From contig JBOHRE010000014.1 in assembly GCA_050732635.1 (NCBI GenBank), positions 1-46,906 of the forward strand: 46,906 nucleotides of DNA. The letters are read 5' to 3'. The translations under genes and the position numbers were made by a program. Below, piece after piece: positions 31,561 through 39,340 of the stretch. Origin of the DNA: JBOHRE01 sp050732635. Its GTDB lineage: Bacteria > Gemmatimonadota > Gemmatimonadetes > Longimicrobiales > RSA9. Each line of letters opens with the position of its first letter. Position 1 is the first letter of the stretch. Below the pieces are notes generated by a model that did no database searches, was not told where the DNA came from, and saw only the letters and a program-made list of their open reading frames with translations.

Positions 31561-32157
31561 ATGGGAGAGTCGCTTCGCATTCTCATCGCGGATGACGAAA
31601 CCATCCACAACCTGTCGCTGACCAGCCATCTCGAGGCGCTCGGCCACCAGGTCGTCGCCACTGCGACAAATGGTCGCGAGGCTGTCCGCCTTGCCGATGA
31701 ACACGAGCCCGATATCGCGATCCTCGACATCCGCATGCCCGTCATGACCGGGCCGGAGGCCGCGCATCAGATCACGTCCGCGCATCCGATCCCGATCATT
31801 ATTCTCTCGGCGTTCAGCGACCAGCGCACGGTCGATCAGGCGACGCGCGCTCCGGTATTTCATTACCTCGTGAAACCCGTCGATCGCGCAGACCTCGGTC
31901 CGGCCATCGCCGTTGCTCGCGCGCGCTTCTCCGAGTGGCGGCGCGCTCGACAGGAGCGCGAGACGCTGCAGACCAAGCTCGACGAGCGCAAGGTAATCGA
32001 GCGCGCCAAGGGCCTGCTCATGGATAGCCGTGGATTCAGCGAGCAGGAGGCCTACCGATTCCTTCAGAAGACGAGCCAGGATCGCAACACGCCCATGGTC
32101 GACCTAGCCCGCAAGATCGTGCTCGCGGCTTCGTTGTTGCAACACCAGAATCAGTAG
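31561..32157 (+). CDS. ANTAR-domain response regulator (PdtaR-like)
   Basis: A 198-residue RNA-binding response regulator. The receiver domain (1-125) keeps the acidic pair D11/D12, phospho-acceptor Asp56 in AILDIRMP, and Lys105 in YLVKPVDR. A coiled linker (ARQERETLQTKLDERKVIER) leads into the ANTAR domain: AKGLLMDSRGFSEQEAYRFL and QDRNTPMVDLARKIV. ANTAR proteins bind paired hexaloop hairpins in mRNA leaders and prevent termination. It is followed 13 bp later by the histidine kinase gene, a PdtaR/PdtaS-type pair. GGAG at 31544-31547 precedes the ATG. Confidence 0.88.
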   Translation: MGESLRILIADDETIHNLSLTSHLEALGHQVVATATNGREAVRLADEHEPDIAILDIRMPVMTGPEAAHQITSAHPIPIIILSAFSDQRTVDQATRAPVFHYLVKPVDRADLGPAIAVARARFSEWRRARQERETLQTKLDERKVIERAKGLLMDSRGFSEQEAYRFLQKTSQDRNTPMVDLARKIVLAASLLQHQNQ

Positions 32158-32170
32158 TCGGCTGCCTGTA

Positions 32171-33316
32171 ATGCTGCGGCAGGACGCTCCAGCTGAAGCA
32201 ACGCCGGGCCTAGCGGAACGCCATCTCGAGCGGCCGGCTCGGCTGCTCGTCGTCGATGACGAGCCGATCGTCCGCGAAACGCTGCGCGATCTGCTCGAGG
32301 CCGATGGCTTCGAGGTGCTCACCGCAGCATCGGGCGAAGAAGCCTTTCGCATTCTCGACGACGCGGATCTGATCCTGCTCGACGGCATGTTACCGGGTCG
32401 CGATGGCTGGGTCATCTGCCGTGAAATCAAGCAGATCAATCCGTTGCTGCCGATCCTCATGGTGACCGCGCGGACCTCACCCGAAGATGTCGTGCGCACC
32501 TTCGAGTCTGGGGCCGACGATTATATCGCCAAGCCGTTCAACACGACCGAGCTGCTCGCACGCATCAGAACGCGGCTGCGGGCACACAGCACGGAGCTGG
32601 CATTGCAGGAAGCAAATCGTCGGTTCCGCCAGCTCGCAGAGCAGAATTATGCGCTCTACGAGCGCGCGCGGCAGGACGCCGACGAACGCGCCGCACTACT
32701 CCATGAGCTCGACCACCGCGTTCGCAATAATTTGTCGGTGATCCTCGGCCTGGTCACGATGGAGCGTACGCGCCTCGCCGACCGCTCACCCGACGAGGCG
32801 CTGGCCAGTCTCGAGAACCGGCTGCGCGCTTTCGTGCTCGTGCACGAGGCGTTCAGGGCGGAAAACTACCGGGGCATTCCGTTGCGTCCCTTACTCGAGC
32901 GGATCGCGCAGCGCCTGCGCGGCCGCTACGATCCCGATGAACGGATCCGCCTGCAGATCCAGTGCGGCAGCGTCCACCTCTCGGAGCGTCAGGGCTTCGC
33001 CCTCGCGCTCGTCGCCAATGAGCTGATCTCCAATGCGCTGCGGCATGCGTTTCCCAATGGCGGCGGCCTCGTCCGTGTGAGCTGTGTCCACGCCGGCGCC
33101 GGCCTCCGCCTGGATGTGGCCGATGACGGCATCGGCAGAAATGCGGGCCAGCCCAGCGCGCTCGGCAGCGGTGAGTCCATCGTCGACGCCCTCACGCATG
33201 GTGAGCTGGAAGGAAAGCTGGAGATCGTCGACGCGCGTCCCGGGACCCGCGTGACGATTCAGTTCCCACTGCGACCGCAGCTGACGGATCAGCAGCCGGA
33301 GTCCGCGCTTCAGTAG
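32171..33316 (+). CDS. Hybrid receiver-histidine kinase, HisKA_2 type (PdtaS-like)
   Basis: A 381-residue protein with an N-terminal receiver (25-135; Asp71 in LILLDGMLPGRDGW, Lys121 in YIAKPFN), a coiled segment (about 140-175), and a HisKA_2 dimerisation/phosphoacceptor motif LLHELDHRVRNNLSVILGLV with His182, followed by the HATPase domain (ALVANELISNALRHAFPNGG, DVADDGIGRN). HisKA_2 kinases usually partner ANTAR regulators, matching the gene upstream. Having a receiver where GAF/PAS sensors normally sit means the kinase input is another phosphorelay. Its last 7 bp overlap the convergent glutamine synthetase gene. Confidence 0.87.
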   Translation: MLRQDAPAEATPGLAERHLERPARLLVVDDEPIVRETLRDLLEADGFEVLTAASGEEAFRILDDADLILLDGMLPGRDGWVICREIKQINPLLPILMVTARTSPEDVVRTFESGADDYIAKPFNTTELLARIRTRLRAHSTELALQEANRRFRQLAEQNYALYERARQDADERAALLHELDHRVRNNLSVILGLVTMERTRLADRSPDEALASLENRLRAFVLVHEAFRAENYRGIPLRPLLERIAQRLRGRYDPDERIRLQIQCGSVHLSERQGFALALVANELISNALRHAFPNGGGLVRVSCVHAGAGLRLDVADDGIGRNAGQPSALGSGESIVDALTHGELEGKLEIVDARPGTRVTIQFPLRPQLTDQQPESALQ

Positions 33317-34659
33317 CTGGCGAGGTATCGCTCGACCTCCCAATCGTGGACGCGCGAGCTGTACGCCTCCCATTCCTGCTCCTTGGCCGCGATGAAGTGC
33401 TCGAAGATGTGCTGGCCCAGCACATCCTTCATCAGCGCGCTCTTACGCATCACCGTGATCGCCTCGCCGAGATCCCGCGGCAGCTCCTGAATCTTGTACT
33501 TGCGGCGCTCGCGCACGGACAATGCGAAGATGTTCTTGTCAACGGGCTCCGGCGGCTCGCTCTTGCGACGCACGCCATCGAGTCCCGCGCCGAGCTGCAC
33601 GGCCAGGGCCAGGTACGGGTTGGCCGAGGGGTCGGGCATGCGCAACTCGAGCCGCGTCCCATCCCCGCGGCGCGCGGGGACTCGCACCATCGGAGATCGA
33701 TTATGGTGCGACCACGCCACATTCACCGGCGCCTCGAATCCCGGAACCAGCCGCTTGTAGCTGTTGACCAGCGGGTTCGTCACGGCCGCGAAGCTCCTCG
33801 CGTGCCGCAGTAGACCTCCGACGTACCAACGCATGGGCCGCGAGATCTGGTCCGGCGCGTTCGCCTCGTAGAATGCGTTGCGGGTCCCCTTGAACAGCGA
33901 TTGGTGTGTGTGCATGCCCGACCCGTTGATGCCGTAAACGGGCTTCGGCATGAACGTCGCATGCAGGCCGTGCTGGAGGGCCACGTTGCGAACGACGAAC
34001 TTGAACGTTGCCAGGTTGTCGGCTGTACGCAGCGCATCGGCGTAGCGAAAATCGATCTCGTGCTGACCCGGCGCCACCTCGTGGTGTGCAGCCTCGACCT
34101 CGAAGCCCATCAGCTCGAGCGTACTCACCACATCACGGCGTGCGATTTCGCCTCGATCCACCGGCGTCAGGTCGAAATAACCACCACGGTCATGCGTGAT
34201 GCGTGATGGATCCCCAGCGGCTGTGCGCTGGAACAGGAAAAACTCCGCCTCGACGCCGGCCATCATCGTGTAGCCGAGCTTTGCCGCCGCGCTGATCTGC
34301 CGCTTCAGCACGAAGCGCGGGTCGCCCGAGAATGGCTCGCCGTCGGCTCGGTGAACATCGCAGATCAGTCGGGCGACACGACTCTCCGCCTCGCCCCAGG
34401 GAAAGACCGCGAACGTATCGAGATCCGGCTTGAGCAGCATGTCCGATTCTTCGATGCGCACGAATCCCTCGATCGATGAGCCGTCGAAGAGGATGTCACC
34501 TGCCAGCGCCTTGGCGAACTGGCTGCGCGGCACCTCGACGTTCTTGACGACGCCCATGATGTCCGTGAACTGCAGACGCAGGAAGCGCGCGCCGCTCTTC
34601 TCCAACGCCTCCAGCACGTCCGCCCTACTCCGCTGCCCCGCGCCGTGAGATTCTACCAT
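33310..34659 (-). CDS. glnA: Glutamine synthetase, type I
   Basis: A 449-residue GS-I enzyme that makes glutamine from glutamate, ammonia and ATP. Conserved blocks: LRLQFTDIMGVVKNVEVP, GDILFDGSSIEGF, VEAEFFLF, EVAPGQHEIDFRYADAL, FMPKPVYGINGSGMHTHQSL (the His-rich glutamate/ATP site), NPLVNSYKRLVPGFEAPVNV (two blocks) and RVPARRGDGTRLELRMPDPS. The region corresponding to the adenylylated NLYDLP motif reads YKIQELP with no Tyr at that position, so regulation is of the GSI-alpha rather than the adenylylated beta type. GGAG precedes ATG 34659. Nearby ANTAR/kinase genes make RNA-level nitrogen control conceivable. Confidence 0.93.
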   Translation of the reverse strand: MVESHGAGQRSRADVLEALEKSGARFLRLQFTDIMGVVKNVEVPRSQFAKALAGDILFDGSSIEGFVRIEESDMLLKPDLDTFAVFPWGEAESRVARLICDVHRADGEPFSGDPRFVLKRQISAAAKLGYTMMAGVEAEFFLFQRTAAGDPSRITHDRGGYFDLTPVDRGEIARRDVVSTLELMGFEVEAAHHEVAPGQHEIDFRYADALRTADNLATFKFVVRNVALQHGLHATFMPKPVYGINGSGMHTHQSLFKGTRNAFYEANAPDQISRPMRWYVGGLLRHARSFAAVTNPLVNSYKRLVPGFEAPVNVAWSHHNRSPMVRVPARRGDGTRLELRMPDPSANPYLALAVQLGAGLDGVRRKSEPPEPVDKNIFALSVRERRKYKIQELPRDLGEAITVMRKSALMKDVLGQHIFEHFIAAKEQEWEAYSSRVHDWEVERYLASY

Positions 34660-34691
34660 TCCGGACTCCGTGGCGATGGGAATCGAGCGGC

Positions 34692-34721
34692 AGAGTAGTC
34701 GCGGCCCACGCACGCGATCAA
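34692..34721 (-). promoter_or_regulatory. Candidate glnA promoter
   Basis: On the minus strand TTGATC (34721-34716), an 18-bp spacer and TACTCT (34697-34692), 33 bp before the glnA ATG. The same TACTCT box appears before the fur-like gene. Confidence 0.5.
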
Positions 34722-34752
34722 GCCCACTACCAGCCGGCGTGACGCAGGGCGC

Positions 34753-34785
34753 AAAAAGCCCCGGTCGGCCATCGGCCGCCGGGGC
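34753..34785 (-). terminator. Rho-independent terminator of the Fur-family gene
   Basis: Minus-strand reading: GCCCCGG-CGGCC-GAT-GGCCG-A-CCGGGGC, a 12-bp GC-rich stem with one bulge, followed directly by TTTTT. It begins 31 bp after the stop of the Fur-family gene and separates it from glnA, which has its own promoter downstream. Confidence 0.85.
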
Positions 34786-34815
34786 GAGTCGTCGGTGCGC
34801 GGGCGCGATCCGGAA

Positions 34816-35277
34816 TCAGCGGCAGGCCGCGCACACCCCGACCAGTTCGAGACGATAACCCTCCACCGAGAAACCCGGCACCGGGCCAAGACTACTCAGT
34901 GCAGCCGGTTCGAGACGCCCCGACACGTCGACGACCGAGCCGCACCGTACACAACGCGCATGGTGGTGCGGATCGGTTCGACCGTCGTACCTTGCCGAGC
35001 CATCGCCGTACGACAGCTTGCGCGCCAGCCCACAACCGACCAGCGTTTCCAGTGACTTGTAAACCGTGGCCAGGGAAATATCCGGAATCTCCGCACGAAC
35101 CGTGGTGAACACGTCGTCGGCCGTCGGATGCGCCGTCGTGCCCGCCAGGTACCGGTACACCGCTGCACGCTGTTCCGTGTAGCGTTGACCGTTCGTTTCC
35201 AGGGCGCGTCGGAGAATACGCTCCGCGGCCGCACTTGGCGCCTCGCTTTGCGTCTGCGTTCCCGTGGCTGGTTCCAT
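34816..35277 (-). CDS. Fur-family transcriptional regulator
   Basis: A 153-residue metal- or peroxide-responsive repressor. The winged-helix part has LETNGQRYTEQRAAVYRYLA, HPTADDVFTTVRAEIPDISL and ATVYKSLETLVGCGLARKLS; the dimerisation part has the HHHARCVRCG sequence (His104-106, Cys109, Cys112) and CAAC (Cys149, Cys152), the structural zinc site of PerR/Fur. Choice between Fur, PerR and Zur cannot be made safely. GGAGG precedes ATG 35277. It has its own promoter and a strong terminator, and is divergent from a receiver-like gene. Confidence 0.9.
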   Translation of the reverse strand: MEPATGTQTQSEAPSAAAERILRRALETNGQRYTEQRAAVYRYLAGTTAHPTADDVFTTVRAEIPDISLATVYKSLETLVGCGLARKLSYGDGSARYDGRTDPHHHARCVRCGSVVDVSGRLEPAALSSLGPVPGFSVEGYRLELVGVCAACR

Positions 35278-35322
35278 CCGGCCTCCTCGCCGGCTCTCTG
35301 CCTTCGTTGTCGGGGTCAACGA

Positions 35323-35352
35323 AGAGTAACCGGCCCGCAGAAACGCTGTCAA
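35323..35352 (-). promoter_or_regulatory. Promoter of the Fur-family gene
   Basis: Minus-strand TTGACA (35352-35347), 18-bp spacer, TACTCT (35328-35323); the -35 is consensus. A loose inverted repeat TCAA-N9-TTGA (35349-35365) overlaps the -35 and could be an autoregulatory operator. Confidence 0.6.
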
Positions 35353-35394
35353 TAGCGATTCTTGATTACGTCCGAAACCCGGAGCCCGGCCAAA

Positions 35395-35778
35395 ATGCAA
35401 CCCGAAACGAATGTGATGCCTGTGGTCGTGGCACTTGCGGCAGACCTGCTCTTCGCGTCGCGGATTCAGGGCACGGCCGGCGCGCTGGGCGTGCGCGCCG
35501 AGGCGTTCACGCGGGTCGAGCCCCTGGTCGCGCGAGCATTGGAGGCGCGGCCGGCACTGGTGCTGATCGATCTGGAGGCGCGCGGCCTCGACGTACCGAG
35601 CCTGATTCGAAGGCTGCGAACGGAGCCGGCGTTGCGCCATGCCCGAATCATGGGTTTCGTCTCCCACATGAACGCCGGTGCTGCGGCTGCGGCGCGGAAT
35701 GCCGGTGCGGACCGGGTGTTGGCGCGGTCGGCGTTTGTCGAGGAATTGCCTCGACTGCTGGGGATGGCGCAGGAGTGA
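35395..35778 (+). CDS. Degenerate receiver-like protein
   Basis: A 127-residue protein with the beta-alpha order of a CheY-type receiver: MPVVVALAADLLFASRIQGT, ALVLIDLEARGLDVPSLI, ARIMGFVSHMNAGAAAAARN, GADRVLARSAFVEELPRLLG. The usual acidic pair is missing at the first strand, although Asp in LIDLEA holds the phospho-acceptor position, and the conserved Lys is replaced by Arg/Ser. Probably a pseudo-receiver working by protein contacts. Start ATG 35395 (ATG 35416 gives MPVVV directly). Divergent from the Fur-family gene and ends at a strong hairpin. Confidence 0.7.
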   Translation: MQPETNVMPVVVALAADLLFASRIQGTAGALGVRAEAFTRVEPLVARALEARPALVLIDLEARGLDVPSLIRRLRTEPALRHARIMGFVSHMNAGAAAAARNAGADRVLARSAFVEELPRLLGMAQE

Positions 35779-35785
35779 AACGCGA

Positions 35786-35816
35786 ACGGGCGGCCGGCGT
35801 GGGGCCGGCCGCCCGT
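35786..35816. terminator. Bidirectional terminator hairpin
   Basis: A perfect 13-bp stem, ACGGGCGGCCGGC with its complement, and a 5-nt loop (GTGGG), sits in the 63-bp gap between the receiver-like gene and the convergent DksA-like gene. No T tract on either side, but the stem is exceptionally stable. Confidence 0.75.
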
Positions 35817-35841
35817 GCAACGGAACTGGAGATCACGGTCC

Positions 35842-36234
35842 TCAGGCCGCGTCCGCCTCCTCCTTCAGCTTGCAGTCGAGGCAGTAACGCGCGTGCGGCA
35901 GGGCGTCGAGCCGCTCGAAATCGATGAGCTCGCCGCACGAGTGGCAGAACCCGAACCGTTCCGGCTCCTTGTACAGGCGACGGAGCGCTTCCTCGATCCG
36001 ATACAGATAGCGCCCCTCCTTGCTGGCGAACAGGAGCATCTTCTCCCGCTCCATCGAGTCCGTACCGAGATCCGCAATGTGATCCGAGTAGGAATAGGCG
36101 TCGGAGTCGGATTGCTCCGCCAGTGCCTTGGCGAGCTCATCAAAACGCCCGAGTGCGCGTAGCGCGCGCTCGCGCTCCCGCAGCAAACGCTTTTGCAGAT
36201 GCTCGACCTGTTTCTTGGTCAGCTTCTTCGCCAT
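35842..36234 (-). CDS. DksA/TraR-family zinc-finger protein
   Basis: A 130-residue RNA-polymerase-binding protein. N-terminal coiled-coil AKKLTKKQVEHLQKRLLRER and on, a tip loop SDHIADLGTDS with two Asp as in DksA, and a C-terminal four-Cys zinc finger (Cys97/Cys100, Cys118/Cys121: FCHSCGELIDFERL, YCLDCK). The family modulates transcription through the secondary channel, often with ppGpp. ATG 36234 gives the family N-terminus; the frame continues upstream but through a structured leader. No Shine-Dalgarno is visible, the space being taken by a 15-bp palindrome. Confidence 0.87.
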   Translation of the reverse strand: MAKKLTKKQVEHLQKRLLRERERALRALGRFDELAKALAEQSDSDAYSYSDHIADLGTDSMEREKMLLFASKEGRYLYRIEEALRRLYKEPERFGFCHSCGELIDFERLDALPHARYCLDCKLKEEADAA

Positions 36235-36241
36235 GTCACGA

Positions 36242-36256
36242 ATTGTCTGAGACAAT
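36242..36256. promoter_or_regulatory. 15-bp palindrome just upstream of the DksA-like gene
   Basis: ATTGTCT-G-AGACAAT is a perfect palindrome ending 8 nt before the start codon, where the ribosome site should be. It could be an operator or an RNA hairpin that blocks translation. Confidence 0.55.
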
Positions 36257-36263
36257 CGGTAGG

Positions 36264-36283
36264 GCGCCGCTCGAGGGCGGCGC
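36264..36283 (-). promoter_or_regulatory. Leader hairpin of the DksA-like gene
   Basis: GCGCCGC-CCTCGA-GCGGCGC on the minus strand, a 7-bp stem with 6-nt loop, lies between the candidate promoter and the palindrome, so the 5' leader is structured. Confidence 0.45.
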
Positions 36284-36307
36284 GGACGTTCACGTATAAC
36301 CATGATA

Positions 36308-36336
36308 AGGTAACGGCGTTCTGCGCGGGAAATCAA
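36308..36336 (-). promoter_or_regulatory. Candidate promoter of the DksA-like gene
   Basis: Minus-strand TTGATT (36336-36331), 17-bp spacer, TTACCT (36313-36308). It would give a leader of about 65-70 nt holding the hairpin and palindrome. Confidence 0.45.
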
Positions 36337-36418
36337 GCCTTGCTCGAAGCGGGCGCAGCTGTGGCGGCAGGTGTCCGACCGCGAGCGGGATGGGTGCCGA
36401 ATCGGCCTGTCGGAACCC

Positions 36419-37606
36419 TCAGAAGTAGGTCGCGATCGAAAAGAGCAGGCCAGCGTCGTCGCTCAAATTGTTGAACCGGTCGCGAGCGCGGCCGCGGAGA
36501 TAGTTGAGCTTGAGGACGGCGTCCTCGCTGGGCCGAAAGTTCAGCCCCAGGGTCAGCCGCTGCATCGCGTCGCCGGCGATGTTCGCATCGTGATCGACGA
36601 GATCGAGGCGAGTTCCCGCCTCGAAGTACGAGCCGGTGATGGTACGGATCCAGCCATGGCCGAAGCGACGGATGGCCTGAACGTAGAGCCCACGCTGCCG
36701 CGACGCGTAGATGCTGGTGAGACCGGGCGGAATGTCCAGCGTTGCCGAGACGGCCTCGCCGCTGATGTCGACGCCGGCGAGCGTTCCCTCCAGATCCAGA
36801 GCCAGGATGGTGAGGTCGCGTCGATCGTCGACCTGCTCGCCATCCGCGTGAAAGACGTTGTAGGCGCCGCGATGGCCGGAAACCCCGAGCTCGTAGCCGA
36901 GGCGCGGGCTCCAGGCGAGGCGCCCGACGGCGGCGGGGGAAGCATTGTTGTCGTGGGCATTGCGTTTGCCTGCGGGGATCCGGGTACCGTCCGCGGATTC
37001 GTAGATCAATCCGTCATTGAAGCCGTTCACGGCATACAGCTCGTAGGTGACGCGTCCCTGGTCGCCGAGGGTGAGCTGGCCGAGGGCGCCGAGGCCTGGC
37101 TCCGTCAGAGCGACGCCGATGATCTCGGTCGATACGAGCGGCCGGTCGGTGAACTCGTTGCGCGGGCTGTCGTGCGCCAGATTGAAGCGGCCCAGCGGCG
37201 ATAGGATCGCGCCTGCGCGCAGAGTGAACGACGGGTGGATCGTGAAATCGATTGCGGCGAACTCGATCAGCACCTCCTCCCCCAGATCCTCGAACTCGAG
37301 CTCCGCGCCGATCCGGATGTAATCGTTCACCTGCGTAGCGGTGAAGATGTTCCAGCGCTTCAGCTGGAACCCTGCCTCCTCGCGGACCCCATCGACCCGC
37401 TGCCAACGGGCGTGCGCCTCCGCATAGCCGCCGATCGCGGTGCGGCCAAGAAGGCGGGTGAGATAGGGCTTGTCGTACACGCCACCCTCCACGAACGGCC
37501 GCCTCGGCAGCTCGGCCGTATCCGGCGGCTCCTGGGCAGCGGCGGCCGGCGCGGCGAGGGCCAGGACGGCCAGCAGCGGGACGGTTCCGAGTAGCCGGCT
37601 GCTCAT
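36419..37606 (-). CDS. Porin-like outer-membrane beta-barrel protein
   Basis: A 395-residue exported protein with signal peptide ending PAAAAQ and strands such as RTAIGGYAEAHARWQRVDG, RIGAELEFEDLGEEVLIEFA, RAGAILSPLGRFNLAHDSPR, QRLTLGLNFRPSEDAVLKLN, ending FSIATYF with the terminal Phe of BAM substrates. It resembles large phosphate-selective/DUF-type porins. Being last in the DtxR operon and coupled to the Rieske gene (ATGA), it probably gives the periplasmic metal/electron system access across the outer membrane, either as a diffusion channel or as a sheath for the redox proteins. Function is inferred from context. Confidence 0.8.
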   Translation of the reverse strand: MSSRLLGTVPLLAVLALAAPAAAAQEPPDTAELPRRPFVEGGVYDKPYLTRLLGRTAIGGYAEAHARWQRVDGVREEAGFQLKRWNIFTATQVNDYIRIGAELEFEDLGEEVLIEFAAIDFTIHPSFTLRAGAILSPLGRFNLAHDSPRNEFTDRPLVSTEIIGVALTEPGLGALGQLTLGDQGRVTYELYAVNGFNDGLIYESADGTRIPAGKRNAHDNNASPAAVGRLAWSPRLGYELGVSGHRGAYNVFHADGEQVDDRRDLTILALDLEGTLAGVDISGEAVSATLDIPPGLTSIYASRQRGLYVQAIRRFGHGWIRTITGSYFEAGTRLDLVDHDANIAGDAMQRLTLGLNFRPSEDAVLKLNYLRGRARDRFNNLSDDAGLLFSIATYF

Positions 37607-38034
37607 GGTACGGTCCGGAGCGTTATGACCAGTTCTCCCGCCGACGTCGGGGTCGCCACGAACCGCTCGAGCGAGCGTTCCGCGGGCCCGCGCAGCACGC
37701 GCCCCGTACGGTCATACGTCGAGCCATGACAGGGGCAGACGAGGTACGCGCCTTCGATGTCGACGATGCAGCCCAGGTGCGTGCAGACCGGCGAGAGAGC
37801 CGCGTAGCTGCCGTGTTCCAACGCAAGCACGAGAAGCGGCGTTCGGGCGCCGTCGGGTCGGATCTTGACGTATCCGCCCGGCCGGGCGAGTGCAGGGAAG
37901 TCACGGATCTGCAGCCGCACGGCGCCCTCTTGCGTGGCAACCGGTACGACGGCGACCGACGCACATGAGGACATGGTGAGAGCGGCGAACGTGCCAGCAG
38001 CCTGTTCGATGAAGGTCCGGCGGTCGATGCTCAT
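37603..38034 (-). CDS. Rieske [2Fe-2S] protein, exported
   Basis: A 143-residue protein with an RR-containing signal (SIDRRTFIEQAAGTFAALTM) suggesting Tat export, and a possible lipid-attachment Cys24. The Rieske domain is complete: Cys84-T-His86-LG-Cys89 and Cys100-P-Cys102-His103-G, with Cys89 and Cys102 placed for the disulfide of bc-type, high-potential Rieske proteins. It would shuttle electrons between periplasmic partners. Directly follows the dihaem gene (no gap) and overlaps the porin gene by 4 bp. No cytochrome b gene accompanies it, so it is not part of a bc1 operon. Confidence 0.88.
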   Translation of the reverse strand: MSIDRRTFIEQAAGTFAALTMSSCASVAVVPVATQEGAVRLQIRDFPALARPGGYVKIRPDGARTPLLVLALEHGSYAALSPVCTHLGCIVDIEGAYLVCPCHGSTYDRTGRVLRGPAERSLERFVATPTSAGELVITLRTVP

Positions 38035-39264
38035 TCACCGCGACTCCACGAAATCGAGGAGTGCGGCGCGCTCTGCGGCATCCAGGGCGACGAAGGCATT
38101 GCGGACGGCCTCGGCCTCGCCGCCGTGGAGCAGGATCGCGTCCTCGACGCTACGGGCCCGCCCATCGTGCATCAGGAAGGCGTCGCCATTCAGAAAGTCG
38201 CGCATCACGCGCAGACCCCAGAGCGGCGCGGTTCGCCACTCCCGCCCATCGGCGTCTCCGTCGGGTCGGCCGTCCGCCAGCTCGGGACCCATGTCGTGCA
38301 GCAGCAGGTCGGAGTAAAGGTGCACCGGCTGATGAGCCAGCGCGGCGATGGTGCTGGGTCCAGTACGAAGCTCCGGTACGTGACACCGCGCGCAGCCGAT
38401 TGCGTGGAAGATCGTCTGGCCCTCGGCGCGCCTCTCCGTCAGCCGGCCGGGCGCCGGCGGGGCGAGTGTGCGTAGGTAGGCGAGCACGGCACGCAGCTCG
38501 CCCTCGGCCAGCTCCGGATCCGGCACACGATCGGCCGCTTCCGTTGCCTGGCTGGCCAGCGGATTCCTGTTCTCGATCGGAAGAAAATCGTTGGTTATGC
38601 CAATATCTTCGTGATAGGCCTTGGCTACCTGAAGCAGCAAGCTGCTCACTTGCGCCTTGCGACCGAAGCGACCGAGCTGTGGTCGTGCGCCGCCGGAGTC
38701 GATCGGCACGAAGCCGCCGACCTCGTCGGTCGGCACGAAATCCTCCGGCACGACGAAGTTGGGTCGCCCCGAAATCCCGTCGTCATCGGCGTCGTCGGGA
38801 TCCGCCAGAGCGAGGATCGTCGACTGTGGAATCGCCTCGATCAGGCCCACCCCGAAAACCGGTGGTGGCAGGCGCACGGATGTCTGGACGCCGTCCGGCA
38901 GGCGCTCCGGAACCGCGCCCGGGATGGCGCGGTCCTGTAGTTGGGGACCGCCGAGATGCGGCACGAGGTCGTCGCCCAGGCTGAACCTCGTCAACGCGTT
39001 CTCCGGACGGCCCCGGCCGTCACCGCTGTGACACGCTGCGCATGCAACGTTGTTGAAGATCGGACCGAGGCCGTCGCTCGGCGCAAAGCGGCGACCGAAG
39101 GCCTCGTCGCCCTCGATAAAAGCCGCCAGCTCGGCGTCGGTCAGACCCGGGAGCGGACCATCCATGATGTCGCCGGGATCAGGCGCTGCCGTGCTCAGGG
39201 CGTCGCAGCCCGCTAGTGAAAGTCCCAGAAGCAGCGCGAGCGCGATTCCGCTGGAATTCCGCAA
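38035..39264 (-). CDS. DUF1111 dihaem c-type cytochrome lipoprotein
   Basis: A 409-residue protein with two CxxCH haem sites: CAACH at 75-79 and CARCH at 291-295. Other markers of the DUF1111 dihaem oxidoreductase ('thiol oxidoreductase') family are FNNVACAACHSGDGRGRP, DGISGRPNF, LGRFGRKAQVSSLLLQVA, LYSDLLLHDMG and FLMHDGRARSVEDAILLHGG. Starting at TTG 39264, which follows AGGGA, gives a textbook lipoprotein signal with lipobox SLAGC (Cys20); a TTG 90 bp upstream is the alternative. Anchored in the periplasm, it would pass electrons to or from the Rieske and oxidase partners. Confidence 0.85.
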   Translation of the reverse strand: MRNSSGIALALLLGLSLAGCDALSTAAPDPGDIMDGPLPGLTDAELAAFIEGDEAFGRRFAPSDGLGPIFNNVACAACHSGDGRGRPENALTRFSLGDDLVPHLGGPQLQDRAIPGAVPERLPDGVQTSVRLPPPVFGVGLIEAIPQSTILALADPDDADDDGISGRPNFVVPEDFVPTDEVGGFVPIDSGGARPQLGRFGRKAQVSSLLLQVAKAYHEDIGITNDFLPIENRNPLASQATEAADRVPDPELAEGELRAVLAYLRTLAPPAPGRLTERRAEGQTIFHAIGCARCHVPELRTGPSTIAALAHQPVHLYSDLLLHDMGPELADGRPDGDADGREWRTAPLWGLRVMRDFLNGDAFLMHDGRARSVEDAILLHGGEAEAVRNAFVALDAAERAALLDFVESR

Positions 39265-39340
39265 CGCGTCGTCCCTGCAGCCGTCGCGCCGCTGCCCTCG
39301 GCCGTCGTGTGCCAGCGCCGGGCCGCGCGGGGTTGCCTGC

